DNA from: Clostridia bacterium
Lineage (GTDB): Bacteria; Bacillota; Clostridia; Oscillospirales; Acutalibacteraceae
DNA length: 64,000 bases
Reading direction: 5' to 3'
NCBI GenBank assembly: GCA_017465505.1
Contig: JAFTWB010000006.1
Location: forward strand, 62,001-126,000
Shown: positions 40,751 through 49,115 of the stretch, piece after piece
Layout of the letters: every line of letters starts with the position of its first letter
Position numbering within the stretch: position 1 is the stretch's first letter
Position numbers and translations under genes: made by a program
Notes under the pieces: model-generated
What the model saw: the letters and a program-made list of their open reading frames with translations, nothing else
What the model was told of the DNA's origin: nothing
The model's database searches: none

Positions 40751-41206
40751 ATGAAAGCAGTACTGCAACGTGTCAGCAATGCAAGTGTAACAGTTGACAA
40801 TGAGCTTGTTTCATCAATAAATCAGGGCTTTCTCATTCTTCTTGGTGTAGAAAACGAAGATAACGAAAAAGAAGCCCTTGCTCTTGCTAAAAAGATTTCG
40901 GGGTTGAGGATTTTTACTGACGAAAATGATAAAATGAATCTTTCTCTTTCAGACGTTCAGGGTGAGGTGCTGGTGGTGTCAAATTTCACCCTCTGTGCCG
41001 ATTGCAAAAAGGGCAGACGTCCCAATTTCGAAAAAGCCGCACGGGGTGAATTAGCACAGGGACTCTATGAGTATTTTTGCCAAACTCTTCGTGAACTTGG
41101 CGTTAGCAAAGTTCAAAAAGGCATTTTCGGAGCAGATATGAAGGTAGAGCTTCTAAACGACGGCCCTGTCACCATTATTATTGATTCACGGGAGCTTGCA
41201 AAATGA
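40751..41206 (+). CDS. dtd: D-aminoacyl-tRNA deacylase
   Basis: Product of 151 residues, full length. It removes D-amino acids wrongly attached to tRNA. The Gly-Pro motif NDGPVTIIID is near the C-terminus. The other active-site motif, normally SQFTL, reads SNFTL here (near residue 77). The remaining sequence is ordinary (MKAVLQRVSNASVTVD, GVENEDN, CKKGRRPNFEKAA). It follows relA by 4 bases and overlaps the next gene by 4. Confidence 0.95.
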   Translation: MKAVLQRVSNASVTVDNELVSSINQGFLILLGVENEDNEKEALALAKKISGLRIFTDENDKMNLSLSDVQGEVLVVSNFTLCADCKKGRRPNFEKAARGELAQGLYEYFCQTLRELGVSKVQKGIFGADMKVELLNDGPVTIIIDSRELAK

Positions 41207-41838
41207 TAAAAGTAGAATCCTTTCTTGTTGGTCATCTTTCCACCAACTGCTATATAATAACTGACGAAAGCACAAACCGCAGGGCTATTGTTGACCCCGG
41301 CTATAAAAGCGGTGAACTTTTAAAAAGGGTGAAAAAGCTTGGCAAGGACACCTTTGACTATATTCTGCTTACTCACGGTCATTTTGACCATATCTGGTAT
41401 GCTGAAGAGTTGAGAAGCCTGACTAACGCAAAGCTCGTTATCTCAAAGGAAGATTCTTCCTTCCTTCTTGACGGCAGACTTAATCTTTCCTCTGTTTTCG
41501 GTATCAGCAAATTTCCTCAGATTTGTGCCGATATGGCTCTTTCTGATGGAGATAAGCTTAAGTTTGGCTCTTCTGAGTTTACCTTTATGTCAACTCCGGG
41601 CCACACTGTGGGAAGCGGTTGCTTTATCTTTTTTGAAGACAAAGTGATTTTCTCGGGAGATACTCTTTTCAGGCTTTCTCAGGGAAGAACAGACTTTCCC
41701 ACAGGGGACACCTTGAAGATGGCTCAATCTCTCAGAAAACTTGCTGCTTTACAGGGAGATTTCACAGTTTATCCCGGTCATAACGAGTCCACAACACTTG
41801 AATATGAACGTCAAAATAATCCATTTGTGAGTGTATAA
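41203..41838 (+). CDS. Metallo-beta-lactamase-fold hydrolase (YqgX/glyoxalase II-like)
   Basis: Product of 211 residues. The metal-binding motif THGHFDHI (near 56-63), the second ligand region STPGHTVGS with His, FSGDTLF and the final PGHNEST place it in the small glyoxalase II-like group (YqgX/YcbL). It probably hydrolyses a thioester, but the substrate is not established. Start and stop overlap both neighbours (ATGA with dtd, TAATG with hemZ). Confidence 0.9.
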   Translation: MIKVESFLVGHLSTNCYIITDESTNRRAIVDPGYKSGELLKRVKKLGKDTFDYILLTHGHFDHIWYAEELRSLTNAKLVISKEDSSFLLDGRLNLSSVFGISKFPQICADMALSDGDKLKFGSSEFTFMSTPGHTVGSGCFIFFEDKVIFSGDTLFRLSQGRTDFPTGDTLKMAQSLRKLAALQGDFTVYPGHNESTTLEYERQNNPFVSV

Positions 41839-43283
41839 TGAAGCTATATATAATTAACCACAGCTTTGCTTATGAGCTGGAAAATTTAACAAGAGCTTTC
41901 TTTCCCAATGAAAAAATCCAGACCTTAAAGGAAGCGGAATCTTTTGAGCCGCCCTATGTCTACACAGAAGACAGGGAAGATGTGCTCACTGTCAGGGTTT
42001 CTGCTGACGGCAAGGATGAAGAGCGGACCATAAAGGCGGAAGAAGGGGATGACAAGGAGCTTTTGCTGGCTACCCTTTTATACAACTGTCTTTCAAAGAT
42101 TTGCTCCAGAGAGCTTCCCTGGGGACTTCTTACAGGTGTGCGTCCCATTAAGCTTTTCAGACGCCTCAGCGATAGCTCCAACAGAGAAGAGGCAGAAAAG
42201 TACTTTAAAGAAACCCTTCTTGTAAGCGACGAAAAGCTTAATCTTGCCAAGGTTACCGAAGCAAACGAGCGTAAAATCCTTGATTTATCAAGACGGGACT
42301 CTTTCAGCCTTTATATTTCCATTCCGTTCTGTCCCTCAAGGTGCAACTATTGCTCCTTTGTTTCTCAGTCCGTTGAAAAGGCAAAGCACCTCATTGCACC
42401 TTATGTAGATATTCTTCTTGAAGAAATCAAAGAAACAGCTAAGGTCGCAAAGGACTTAAAGCTTCGCCTGGAAACTGTTTATATAGGCGGCGGCACTCCT
42501 ACAACTCTATCGGGTGAAGATTTAAGCCGTATTATAAATACTGTCAGAGAAAACTTCGATATGTCCTTTGTCCGTGAATTTACGGTTGAGGCAGGCAGAC
42601 CTGACACCATAACAGAAGAAAAGCTGAGAGCCATTATTGACTCAGGGTGCGACAGACTCAGCATTAACCCTCAGACTCTCAACGACTCAGTCCTTGAGGC
42701 AATCGGCAGAAAGCATACTGCCAAGGAGTTTAATGAGGCTTTTGCCCTTGCCAGAGCACTTGGCTTTAAGCACATAAACACAGACCTTATCGCAGGTCTT
42801 GATACAGATACAGTAGCTTCTTTCAAGAATACTGTGGACGGAATTCTTGCGCTTTCTCCTGAAAGTGTTACAATCCATACTCTTTCTATGAAGCGAAGCT
42901 CTTTTATCACCGCCGAAAACAAGCAGATTACAGAAAACTCAAACACTTCTGTTGCCGATATGCTTTCCTACGGCTACGAAAAGCTTTCTCAAAGCGGCTT
43001 CAGACCCTATTATCTCTATCGTCAGAGCAAAATGCTGGGCAACTTAGAGAATACAGGCTGGGCTAAGGAAGGCTTCGATGGGCTTTATAATGTCTACATT
43101 ATGGACGAAACTCACACCATTCTTGCTTGCGGTGCAGGTGCGGTTACCAAGGTGAAAGCTTTTGGAAGTGAGAATCTTGAGCGTATATTTAACTTCAAAT
43201 ATCCATACGAATATATAGACAGGTATAGTGAGCTTTCAGGTAGAAAGAAGGCTATCTATGACTTTTATGAAAAATATTTTTAA
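41838..43283 (+). CDS. hemZ: Radical SAM coproporphyrinogen III dehydrogenase, HemZ type
   Basis: Product of 481 residues. The radical SAM cluster motif is CPSRCNYCSF (Cys-x3-Cys-x2-Cys near residue 168). The extended N-terminal domain of about 150 residues is typical of HemZ rather than HemN. Later conserved segments include GGGTPTTL and SINPQTLNDSVLEAIGR. HemZ-type proteins are annotated as oxygen-independent coproporphyrinogen oxidases, though some HemN relatives insert or traffic haem, and no other haem genes lie here. Confident on family, less so on reaction. Confidence 0.9.
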   Translation: MKLYIINHSFAYELENLTRAFFPNEKIQTLKEAESFEPPYVYTEDREDVLTVRVSADGKDEERTIKAEEGDDKELLLATLLYNCLSKICSRELPWGLLTGVRPIKLFRRLSDSSNREEAEKYFKETLLVSDEKLNLAKVTEANERKILDLSRRDSFSLYISIPFCPSRCNYCSFVSQSVEKAKHLIAPYVDILLEEIKETAKVAKDLKLRLETVYIGGGTPTTLSGEDLSRIINTVRENFDMSFVREFTVEAGRPDTITEEKLRAIIDSGCDRLSINPQTLNDSVLEAIGRKHTAKEFNEAFALARALGFKHINTDLIAGLDTDTVASFKNTVDGILALSPESVTIHTLSMKRSSFITAENKQITENSNTSVADMLSYGYEKLSQSGFRPYYLYRQSKMLGNLENTGWAKEGFDGLYNVYIMDETHTILACGAGAVTKVKAFGSENLERIFNFKYPYEYIDRYSELSGRKKAIYDFYEKYF

Positions 43284-43294
43284 CGGAGGATATT

Positions 43295-43618
43295 ATGAGC
43301 TTATTCGAAGACTTTTCTGTCACCGCCAAGGTTTACGCAAACAAAGTTTCCCAGAAGGCTGATGAGGCAGTTGAAATCTCACGCCTTAAAATCACCGAAA
43401 AAAGGCTTCAGAGGGATATCTCAAAAAGCCTGAAGCTTTTGGGTGCAAAGGTATATAAAGCTTACAGTGCAGGAGATTCAAGTCTGGATGTCGGAGGTGA
43501 CGTCACAGATATCCGTGATATGTATGACAGCCTCAAAACTATTCGTACAAAGATAAATAAACTTAAAAATTCCTCGGTTACAGATTCCGACGAAAAAAGC
43601 ACCGAAGAAAAAGGATAA
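43295..43618 (+). CDS. Small coiled-coil protein of unknown function
   Basis: Product of 107 residues that I do not recognise. It starts MSLFEDFSVTAKVYANKVSQ, is highly charged and probably helical. A short Gly-rich turn (GDSSLDVGGDV) separates two helices, and the tail is acidic (SDEKSTEEKG). No signal peptide or membrane segment is visible. It has a GGAGG site at 43285, is 11 bases after hemZ and 31 before the flippase gene, so it is very likely real and cotranscribed. Similar short proteins with a following zinc ribbon exist in Firmicutes, but no cysteine is present here. Confidence 0.75.
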   Translation: MSLFEDFSVTAKVYANKVSQKADEAVEISRLKITEKRLQRDISKSLKLLGAKVYKAYSAGDSSLDVGGDVTDIRDMYDSLKTIRTKINKLKNSSVTDSDEKSTEEKG

Positions 43619-43649
43619 TTAAATCATCTTTTTCAGAATCGGTGAGTTA

Positions 43650-45413
43650 ATGAAAACAAAAAAATCAAAACTTAATAATCACACATCCCAATCTTTTCTC
43701 AAGGGCGCAATGGTGCTTACTGTCAGTATGATTCTTGTTAAGCTCTGCGGACTTTTACAGAAGGTACTGCTTACAAACCTTTACAGCACTCTGGGAGAGA
43801 GCTTAGGTGAGTTTGGCTCAGGGCTTTTTGCCAATGCCTACGAGCTTTATGTTCCTCTTTTTACCCTTGCCACCATAGGCTTTCCCATTGCGATTTCCAG
43901 GCTTATTTCAGAAGCTCAGGCAAAAGGAAGATACAAGGATGTTCAGAGAACCTACAAAGTTGCAAAGCCCTTTTTTATAATTATGGGCACACTTTGCTTT
44001 TTCCTGATGACAGTGGGCGGATTTATATATGTTCGGTATATAGATTCGCCCTATTCGCTTTTATCAATACTTATGCTTGCTCCCACAATTTTTTTCGGTT
44101 GTCTTGAGTCGGTATACCGAGGCTATTACGAGGGCCTTAGAAATATGACCCCTACAGCGATTTCCGAGGTGATAGAAGCCCTTGCGAAAATCTTAATAGG
44201 AGTTGCTCTTTCATATCTTGTTATAAACCTTGGAGTGAAGGAATATGAGCTTAAGGGTACAATTTTTACTTTAAGTTTTGACAGTGAAGATGAAGCGTAC
44301 AACACCCTTTTGTCCTTTTCTGTAGCAGCTTCAATTTTTGGAATTACTCTTGGAAGCTTTCTCTCCTTCCTTTATCTGAAATTGAGATTTGTTTTCAGAA
44401 AAGGGGATATCCCTGCGACTTTATATCTTAATTCTCCCGAAGCTTTGTCAAAAGGGGAAACCTTCAAAAAAATGTTTAAGGTTGCACTTCCTGTGGGAGT
44501 GGGTGCTTTGGTAATGAGCTTTGCAAACTCTCTTGACGCCACAATATTAAACAGGCTTTTGAGAAATATGGCTCAGAATTCTCCTTTTGAGCTTTATCAG
44601 CAGTATCCTCAGCTTTACGACGAGATTTATAACTCTCACACGGCACATACCTGTATATGGGGGTATTACAGCGCCTCACTTACCATTCTTTCTTTAGTTG
44701 CCGCAGTTACTCAGGTTTTCGGTACAAGTGCAATGCCCAATGTTTCCAACGCATTTACAAAAGGGGATAGGAATGAGCTGAAAAAATCCATTGAAACCGT
44801 AATAAGACTATCGTCGGTTTTTGCCTTTCCCTGTGGAATCGGACTTGTTGTGCTGGCAAAACCCATACTTTCTTTGATTTATTTTTCAAATCCAAACATC
44901 CCTGTTTACGCAACTCCTGTTTTGCAGATTATGGGTATAGGCTCAATTTTTATCGGGCTTTGTACTCCTGTTTGCTCAATGCTTCAAGGTGTAGGTAAAG
45001 AAAGCAGAACTATGTTTATTTACATTTTCGGTACTGTACTTAAGGTTATAATATCTTATTTCTTTGCTAAAAATATAAGCGTAAACATAGCAGGCACTGC
45101 TATAGGTTCTCTTGTTTCAAACCTGCTTATGTGTCTTGCGGCTTCTTTTTCTCTTATAAAATTCACCAAAGTAAAGCTTGATTTTCTTTCGGTTTTAATC
45201 AAGCCTTTTGTTTCTTCAGTTATTTGCGGTTTATGTGCTTATCTTTGTTATTATGTATTTAATATCAATGTAATAATTTCTGTTGTGATTTCAGCTATAA
45301 TATATCTTGCTTTTTTGTTTATATTGCATACTTTTTCAAAAGACGAAATAAAATTGGTTATAAATTGTAAAAAAATTGTAATAATACTTGAAAAACTCCA
45401 TCTTATAGGTTAG
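43650..45413 (+). CDS. SpoVB/YabM-type polysaccharide flippase (MATE/MurJ-like)
   Basis: Product of 587 residues with about 14 membrane segments. It belongs to the MOP superfamily that flips lipid-linked oligosaccharides. Conserved blocks include FANAYELYVPLFTLATIGFP (near 60), ESVYRGYYEGLRNM and SAMPNVSNAF. In Bacillus the paralogs SpoVB and YabM act in spore cortex synthesis, and yabM precedes yabN (mazG), as here, which favours YabM. An extra external loop around residues 295-345 is unusual in the family. Confidence 0.88.
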   Translation: MKTKKSKLNNHTSQSFLKGAMVLTVSMILVKLCGLLQKVLLTNLYSTLGESLGEFGSGLFANAYELYVPLFTLATIGFPIAISRLISEAQAKGRYKDVQRTYKVAKPFFIIMGTLCFFLMTVGGFIYVRYIDSPYSLLSILMLAPTIFFGCLESVYRGYYEGLRNMTPTAISEVIEALAKILIGVALSYLVINLGVKEYELKGTIFTLSFDSEDEAYNTLLSFSVAASIFGITLGSFLSFLYLKLRFVFRKGDIPATLYLNSPEALSKGETFKKMFKVALPVGVGALVMSFANSLDATILNRLLRNMAQNSPFELYQQYPQLYDEIYNSHTAHTCIWGYYSASLTILSLVAAVTQVFGTSAMPNVSNAFTKGDRNELKKSIETVIRLSSVFAFPCGIGLVVLAKPILSLIYFSNPNIPVYATPVLQIMGIGSIFIGLCTPVCSMLQGVGKESRTMFIYIFGTVLKVIISYFFAKNISVNIAGTAIGSLVSNLLMCLAASFSLIKFTKVKLDFLSVLIKPFVSSVICGLCAYLCYYVFNINVIISVVISAIIYLAFLFILHTFSKDEIKLVINCKKIVIILEKLHLIG

Positions 45414-45416
45414 AAT
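45388..45416 (+). promoter_or_regulatory. Promoter of mazG inside the end of the flippase gene
   Basis: TTGAAA (45388-45393) and TAGAAT (45411-45416) are 17 bases apart. The -10 box includes the flippase stop codon. It would start transcription about 35 bases before mazG. Confidence 0.6.
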
Positions 45417-45459
45417 ATTGGATTAGAAAGGGAACTATGCGGTTTTCCGGGAGGCTTTT

Positions 45460-46260
45460 ATGGTAGATTTTGAGTTTAAATCCAATTATAATTTTTACGA
45501 CCTTGTAAAGATTATGTCTTTGCTTCGTTCTCCCGAGGGCTGTCCCTGGGACAGAGAGCAGACTCATAAATCTATCCGCCGTGATTTCCTTGAGGAATGT
45601 TACGAGGCTATTGAAGCTATCGACACGGATGACCGTGACCTTCTCCTTGAGGAGTTGGGTGATGTTCTTCTTCAGGTGGTTTTCCACGCTGAGATTGAAG
45701 CTGAGAAAAACTCCTTTACCGCTGATGATGTTTGCGATGGTATCTGTAAAAAGCTTATTATCCGTCATCCTCACGTTTTTGGCGACGTAACCGCTGAGGA
45801 CAGCGAAGCGGTTCTTAAAAACTGGGACGCAATTAAAATGCAGACCAAATCCCAGAAGTCAAATTCCGAGGTTATGCACAGTGTGTCAGTTGCTCTTCCT
45901 GCTTTAATCCGTGCCGATAAGGTGCAGAATAAGGCAAGAAAAATCGGATTTGATTTTCCTGATGTAAATGCAGCTCTCGATAAGCTTTCTGAAGAAGTTT
46001 CTGAGCTTAAAGAGGCTATCTTAAAAAATCAGAGTGACTCTATACAGGCTGAGCTTGGCGATGTGCTTTTCTCTGCTGTTAATGTGGGCAGACTTTTAAA
46101 GGTAGATTCCGAGAAAGCTCTCTCAGATACAACGGAGCGTTTTATTGCAAGATTTGAAGGTATGGAAAAGCTCGCTGCTGAAAAAGGCCTTGAAATCAAC
46201 TCTCTTTCCCTTGAAGAGCTTGACAATCTTTGGGACACTGTTAAAGCTTCTTCCAACTAA
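45460..46260 (+). CDS. mazG: Nucleoside triphosphate pyrophosphohydrolase MazG
   Basis: Product of 266 residues with two MazG domains. The first (about 8-110) begins LVKIMSLLRSPEGCPWDREQTHKSI and has the metal-binding EECYEAIEAID and EELGDVLLQVVFHAEI. The second (about 150-260) has EEVSELKEAI and ELGDVLFSAVNVGRL. It hydrolyses non-canonical or excess NTPs. The gene corresponds to the C-terminal part of Bacillus yabN. The N-terminal methyltransferase domain of YabN is absent. Confidence 0.95.
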   Translation: MVDFEFKSNYNFYDLVKIMSLLRSPEGCPWDREQTHKSIRRDFLEECYEAIEAIDTDDRDLLLEELGDVLLQVVFHAEIEAEKNSFTADDVCDGICKKLIIRHPHVFGDVTAEDSEAVLKNWDAIKMQTKSQKSNSEVMHSVSVALPALIRADKVQNKARKIGFDFPDVNAALDKLSEEVSELKEAILKNQSDSIQAELGDVLFSAVNVGRLLKVDSEKALSDTTERFIARFEGMEKLAAEKGLEINSLSLEELDNLWDTVKASSN

Positions 46261-46320
46261 ACTTGTTTAAGAGCGGCATATGCCGTTTGTATAATTAAAA
46301 ATAATCGGAGGTTTCACACT

Positions 46321-46596
46321 ATGAACAAAACAGAATTAGTTGCTGCTGTTGCAGCAAAGGCTGACATCAAAAAGGCTGACGCTGAGAAGGCAGTTAATGC
46401 TGCTATCGACGTAATCATCGAGTCTATCACTGCAGGTGAGAAGGTTCAGATCGTAGGCTTCGGTACATTCGAGCAGAGAGAAAGAGGCGCTCGCACAGGT
46501 TGCAACCCCAAGACAAACGAGAAGATCGAAATCGCAGCTTGCAAGGTTCCTGCTTTCAAGGCTGGTAAGGCTTTCAAGGACGCTGTTAATAAGTAA
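46321..46596 (+). CDS. hup: DNA-binding protein HU
   Basis: Product of 91 residues, a histone-like dimer that bends DNA. It has the DNA-arm signature GFGTFEQRERGARTGCNPKT (near 46-65) and the usual N-terminal MNKTELVAAVAAKADIKKAD. A strong GGAGG precedes ATG 46321, and TATAAT (46290-46295) lies upstream with only a poor -35. Its insertion between mazG and the yabO homolog differs from Bacillus. A 12-bp palindrome CGGCATATGCCG (46274-46285) sits just upstream of the -10 box. Confidence 0.97.
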   Translation: MNKTELVAAVAAKADIKKADAEKAVNAAIDVIIESITAGEKVQIVGFGTFEQRERGARTGCNPKTNEKIEIAACKVPAFKAGKAFKDAVNK

Positions 46597-46607
46597 TTTG
46601 TTCTTTG

Positions 46608-46646
46608 CAGTGGGCAGGCTTTTGCTTGTCCGCTGTTTGATTTTTT
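46608..46646 (+). terminator. Terminator after HU
   Basis: CAGTGGGCAGGC (46608-46619) and GCTTGTCCGCTG (46624-46635) form a 12-bp stem with a TTTT loop and three G-T pairs, followed by TTTGATTTTTT. Confidence 0.75.
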
Positions 46647-46666
46647 AAAGGCTTACAGGAGGATAT

Positions 46667-46915
46667 ATGAGGCTTGATAAATACTTAAAGGTTTCTCGTC
46701 TTATTAAACGTCGCACAGTTGCCAACGACGCCTGCGATGGCGGCAAAATCACCGTCAACGGCAAGGTTGCCAAGGCTTCCTATAACGTTGCAGTGGGGGA
46801 TATTATAGAAATCACCTTTGGTGAACGTAAAATCGCCGTTAAGGTTGAATCTATCAATGAATATGCAAAAAAAGACGACGCCGCAGCTATGTATAGTGCA
46901 CTCAGTAATAAATAA
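46667..46915 (+). CDS. rqcP: S4-domain protein RqcP (YabO/Hsp15-like)
   Basis: Product of 82 residues, essentially one S4 RNA-binding domain ([20 protein letters not shown] and [16 protein letters not shown]). In Bacillus RqcP works with RqcH to add alanine tails to stalled peptides on 50S subunits. Position in the mazG-yabO-yabP-yabQ-divIC-yabR order supports the call. It is preceded by CAGGAGG. Confidence 0.94.
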   Translation: MRLDKYLKVSRLIKRRTVANDACDGGKITVNGKVAKASYNVAVGDIIEITFGERKIAVKVESINEYAKKDDAAAMYSALSNK

Positions 46916-46922
46916 GTAAACG

Positions 46923-46960
46923 CCTTCGTATAAATTATTATATTTCTACGGAGGTTTTTT
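46923..46960 (+). promoter_or_regulatory. Hairpin covering the yabP ribosome binding site
   Basis: CCTTCGTA (46923-46930) can pair with TACGGAGG (46947-46954), with one G-T pair and a 16-base AT-rich loop. A TTTTTT run follows. The right arm contains the GGAGG ribosome binding site of yabP. It could be a weak terminator after rqcP or an element limiting translation. Sequence alone cannot tell which. Confidence 0.45.
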
Positions 46961-46962
46961 AT

Positions 46963-47235
46963 ATGCAGGAGCAAAAGAGCTTTAAACCCCATAATCTTAC
47001 TTTGGAAAATCGCAAGATTTTAAGTTTAAACGGAGTGCTGGATGTTCAGGGCTTTGACGAAGAAACGGTGAATATTGTCACAACTTTAGGTGTGCTTATT
47101 GTAAAAGGGAGCTCACTTCATATCAGCAAGCTTTCTCTGGAAACCTCTGAGGTGATAATCGACGGAGAAATAAACGCCCTTCACTATCTGGCAGGAACTG
47201 AGAAAAAGGGCTTTATGGCGAGGCTTTTCAAATAA
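46963..47235 (+). CDS. yabP: Sporulation protein YabP
   Basis: Product of 90 residues of the YabP/YqfC family. It shows the pattern HNLTLENRKILSLNGVLDVQGFDEETV and a following strand LGVLIVKGSSLHI. Relatives are needed for spore coat or cortex formation in the mother cell. Its stop overlaps the yabQ start (TAATG). In Bacillus yabP is transcribed by sigma-E. I did not find a convincing sigma-E promoter here. Confidence 0.92.
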   Translation: MQEQKSFKPHNLTLENRKILSLNGVLDVQGFDEETVNIVTTLGVLIVKGSSLHISKLSLETSEVIIDGEINALHYLAGTEKKGFMARLFK

Positions 47236-47684
47236 TGCTCGAAGTAAGCCTTAATTCCCAGACTCTTGCTTTTTTGTGCTCGATTTTAAGCGGGCTGATT
47301 ATTGGTGTGGTTTATACTTTTTTCAAATGTATAAGAGTCGCCTTAAATAACTCAAAAGCAGTGACCTTTGTTTGCGATGTCTGCTTTATGCTTTTCTTTA
47401 CGTTTGTTACTATGATTTTCAGCATAGGTTTTACTTTGGGATTTGTTCGTTATTTTGTAGTAGCAGGGGAAATTGTGGGCCTTGTTGCTTATAAACTTAC
47501 CTTAGGCAGACTTTTTGATACGCTGTTTAATATTCTTTTTAGAGCTTTTGGCAAATTTTGCGGAGCTTTTCAAAAAAATATTAAAGGATTTATCAAAAAA
47601 CTATTGAAAGCACGGCACAAGATGTTGTATAATAAAGACAAGAAAAAGACTATCTTGAAAGGAGAACGTGAATATGACTCTTAA
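47235..47684 (+). CDS. yabQ: Spore cortex protein YabQ
   Basis: Product of 149 residues with about four membrane segments and a basic C-terminal tail (FIKKLLKARHKMLYNKDKKK). YabQ is required for spore cortex formation and sits in the membrane around the forespore. The N-terminal LAFLCSILSGLIIGVVYTFF and the LGFVRYFVVAGEIVG block agree with the family. It overlaps divIC by 11 bases. Confidence 0.88.
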   Translation: MLEVSLNSQTLAFLCSILSGLIIGVVYTFFKCIRVALNNSKAVTFVCDVCFMLFFTFVTMIFSIGFTLGFVRYFVVAGEIVGLVAYKLTLGRLFDTLFNILFRAFGKFCGAFQKNIKGFIKKLLKARHKMLYNKDKKKTILKGEREYDS

Positions 47685-47985
47685 GGTTGTTAAACCGGGC
47701 AAAAAACGCTCTCCTTTTCTTTATATTGTTTTAGGTGCAGTAGTTGTGGTTTTTCTGGGTGTTTTCGTTTATACAGTTTCCGGTATCTATTCGGAAACCG
47801 CCGAGAAACGTTCTCAGCTTGCTTCACTTCAACACGAAATTGAAATTCAGGAAATGAAAAACGCTGAGCTTGAGGCTGTTGTTTATTCTGACGTTGAGTA
47901 CCTTAAGTATGCTACCAAGGTTGCAAGGGATAACGACTATGTAAAAAGCGGCGAGCGTGTTTTTATAAATTCTTCAGGTGACTAA
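47674..47985 (+). CDS. divIC: Septum formation initiator DivIC/FtsB
   Basis: Product of 103 residues from ATG 47674, with AAAGGAGAAC upstream. An earlier in-frame GTG at 47668 is too close to that site. One membrane segment (about 16-37) precedes a coiled coil (about 42-70, YSETAEKRSQLASLQHEIEI) and a conserved end (EYLKYATKVARDNDYVKSGE). DivIC joins FtsL and DivIB/FtsQ in the division complex. The position matches Bacillus. Confidence 0.92.
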   Translation: MTLKVVKPGKKRSPFLYIVLGAVVVVFLGVFVYTVSGIYSETAEKRSQLASLQHEIEIQEMKNAELEAVVYSDVEYLKYATKVARDNDYVKSGERVFINSSGD

Positions 47986-48012
47986 ACGCCTGATTTAATC
48001 GAAAGGAAAAGT

Positions 48013-48510
48013 ATGAAACCGGAAAAGGGAAGCATTTACGAAGGAAAAATCACAAGTATTACAAATTTTGGTGCGTTTGTCAGTTTACCTGACGGTCCTG
48101 ACGGATTGGTACACATTTCAGAAGTATCAAACGGCTTCGTTAAGGATATTAACGAGCTTTTCAGCGTAGGACAAACTGTTAAGGTAAAGGTTATCTCCAT
48201 TGCAGAAAACGGCAAAATCGCACTTTCTATCAAGCAGGCTCAGCCCAGAGAAGAAAAACCTCAGCAGCAGAATTTCAGACCCAGACCCCAGAATGAACGA
48301 AAGTTCACTCCCAAAAAGCCCGAACAGAAGCCACAGTTTAATCCCAATGTTCCGCCTGAGGAGTACTGGGAGGAGCAGATTTCCACAAATCAGGGCTTTG
48401 AGGATATGATGAACAAGTTCAAAAAATCAAGTCAGGACAAATTTTCCGACCTCAAGCGAGGCGGTGAAAGCCGCGGCTACAGCAGACGTGGTCACGGCGG
48501 CAGAAAATAA
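48013..48510 (+). CDS. yabR: S1 domain RNA-binding protein (YabR-like)
   Basis: Product of 165 residues. An S1 domain occupies about 5-78 (GSIYEGKITSITNFGAFVSL, DGLVHISEVSNGF, GQTVKVKVISI). A disordered basic tail rich in Pro, Gln, Arg and Gly follows and ends GYSRRGHGGRK. The gene follows divIC as in Bacillus. Its precise role is unknown, though RNA binding is expected from the domain. Confidence 0.92.
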   Translation: MKPEKGSIYEGKITSITNFGAFVSLPDGPDGLVHISEVSNGFVKDINELFSVGQTVKVKVISIAENGKIALSIKQAQPREEKPQQQNFRPRPQNERKFTPKKPEQKPQFNPNVPPEEYWEEQISTNQGFEDMMNKFKKSSQDKFSDLKRGGESRGYSRRGHGGRK

Positions 48511-48534
48511 AATACCCCAAAGGAGGCTAAATCT

Positions 48535-49077
48535 ATGAAGATTACTTATGTAGCACGCAAGGTAAACCTGAGAGAGAACTTTAAGGAAAGAGTTGAGCTC
48601 AAGCTCAAAAAATTCTCAAAGATTTTCTCCGATAGTGCCGAGGCTACTGTTGTGGTAACCTTGGAGAAGAATCGTCAGACAGTGGAAATTACCATCAAGG
48701 ATAATTCTATGGTATTCCGTGCCGAGTCAACTATGGCTGAGATGAACGACGCTCTTGATAAAGTGGTTGACCTTATTGCAGGTCAGCTGAGAAAGCATAA
48801 AACAAAGCTTTCCAAGCGTATTAAGACAGGTTCTATCGACGACCTTGTAATAGCCTCCGCTGAAGAAGATGTTACTATGGAGGATGAGGATACTTACGAT
48901 ATAGTTCGCCGCAAGCAGATTCCTCTAAAGCCTGTTTCTGTTGAAGAAGCAATTCTACAGATGGAGCTTGTGGGCCATCAGTTCTATATGTTCCTCAATG
49001 CTGATACAAATCTTATTAACGTAGTTTACATCAGAAAAGACGGCTCTTACGGTTTGCTTGAGCCCTCTGACGAATAA
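48535..49077 (+). CDS. hpf: Ribosome hibernation promoting factor, long form
   Basis: Product of 180 residues. The N-terminal HPF domain (1-100) binds the decoding site of 30S subunits. The C-terminal domain (about 125-178, KPVSVEEAILQMELVGHQFYMF and NVVYIRKDGSYGLLEP) dimerises to form 100S ribosomes. Length and both domains match the long form of Firmicutes. It is preceded by AAAGGAGG. Confidence 0.96.
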   Translation: MKITYVARKVNLRENFKERVELKLKKFSKIFSDSAEATVVVTLEKNRQTVEITIKDNSMVFRAESTMAEMNDALDKVVDLIAGQLRKHKTKLSKRIKTGSIDDLVIASAEEDVTMEDEDTYDIVRRKQIPLKPVSVEEAILQMELVGHQFYMFLNADTNLINVVYIRKDGSYGLLEPSDE

Positions 49078-49115
49078 AAATAAAGGCAGGAATTACTGCC
49101 ACTGAATAAACCTGT

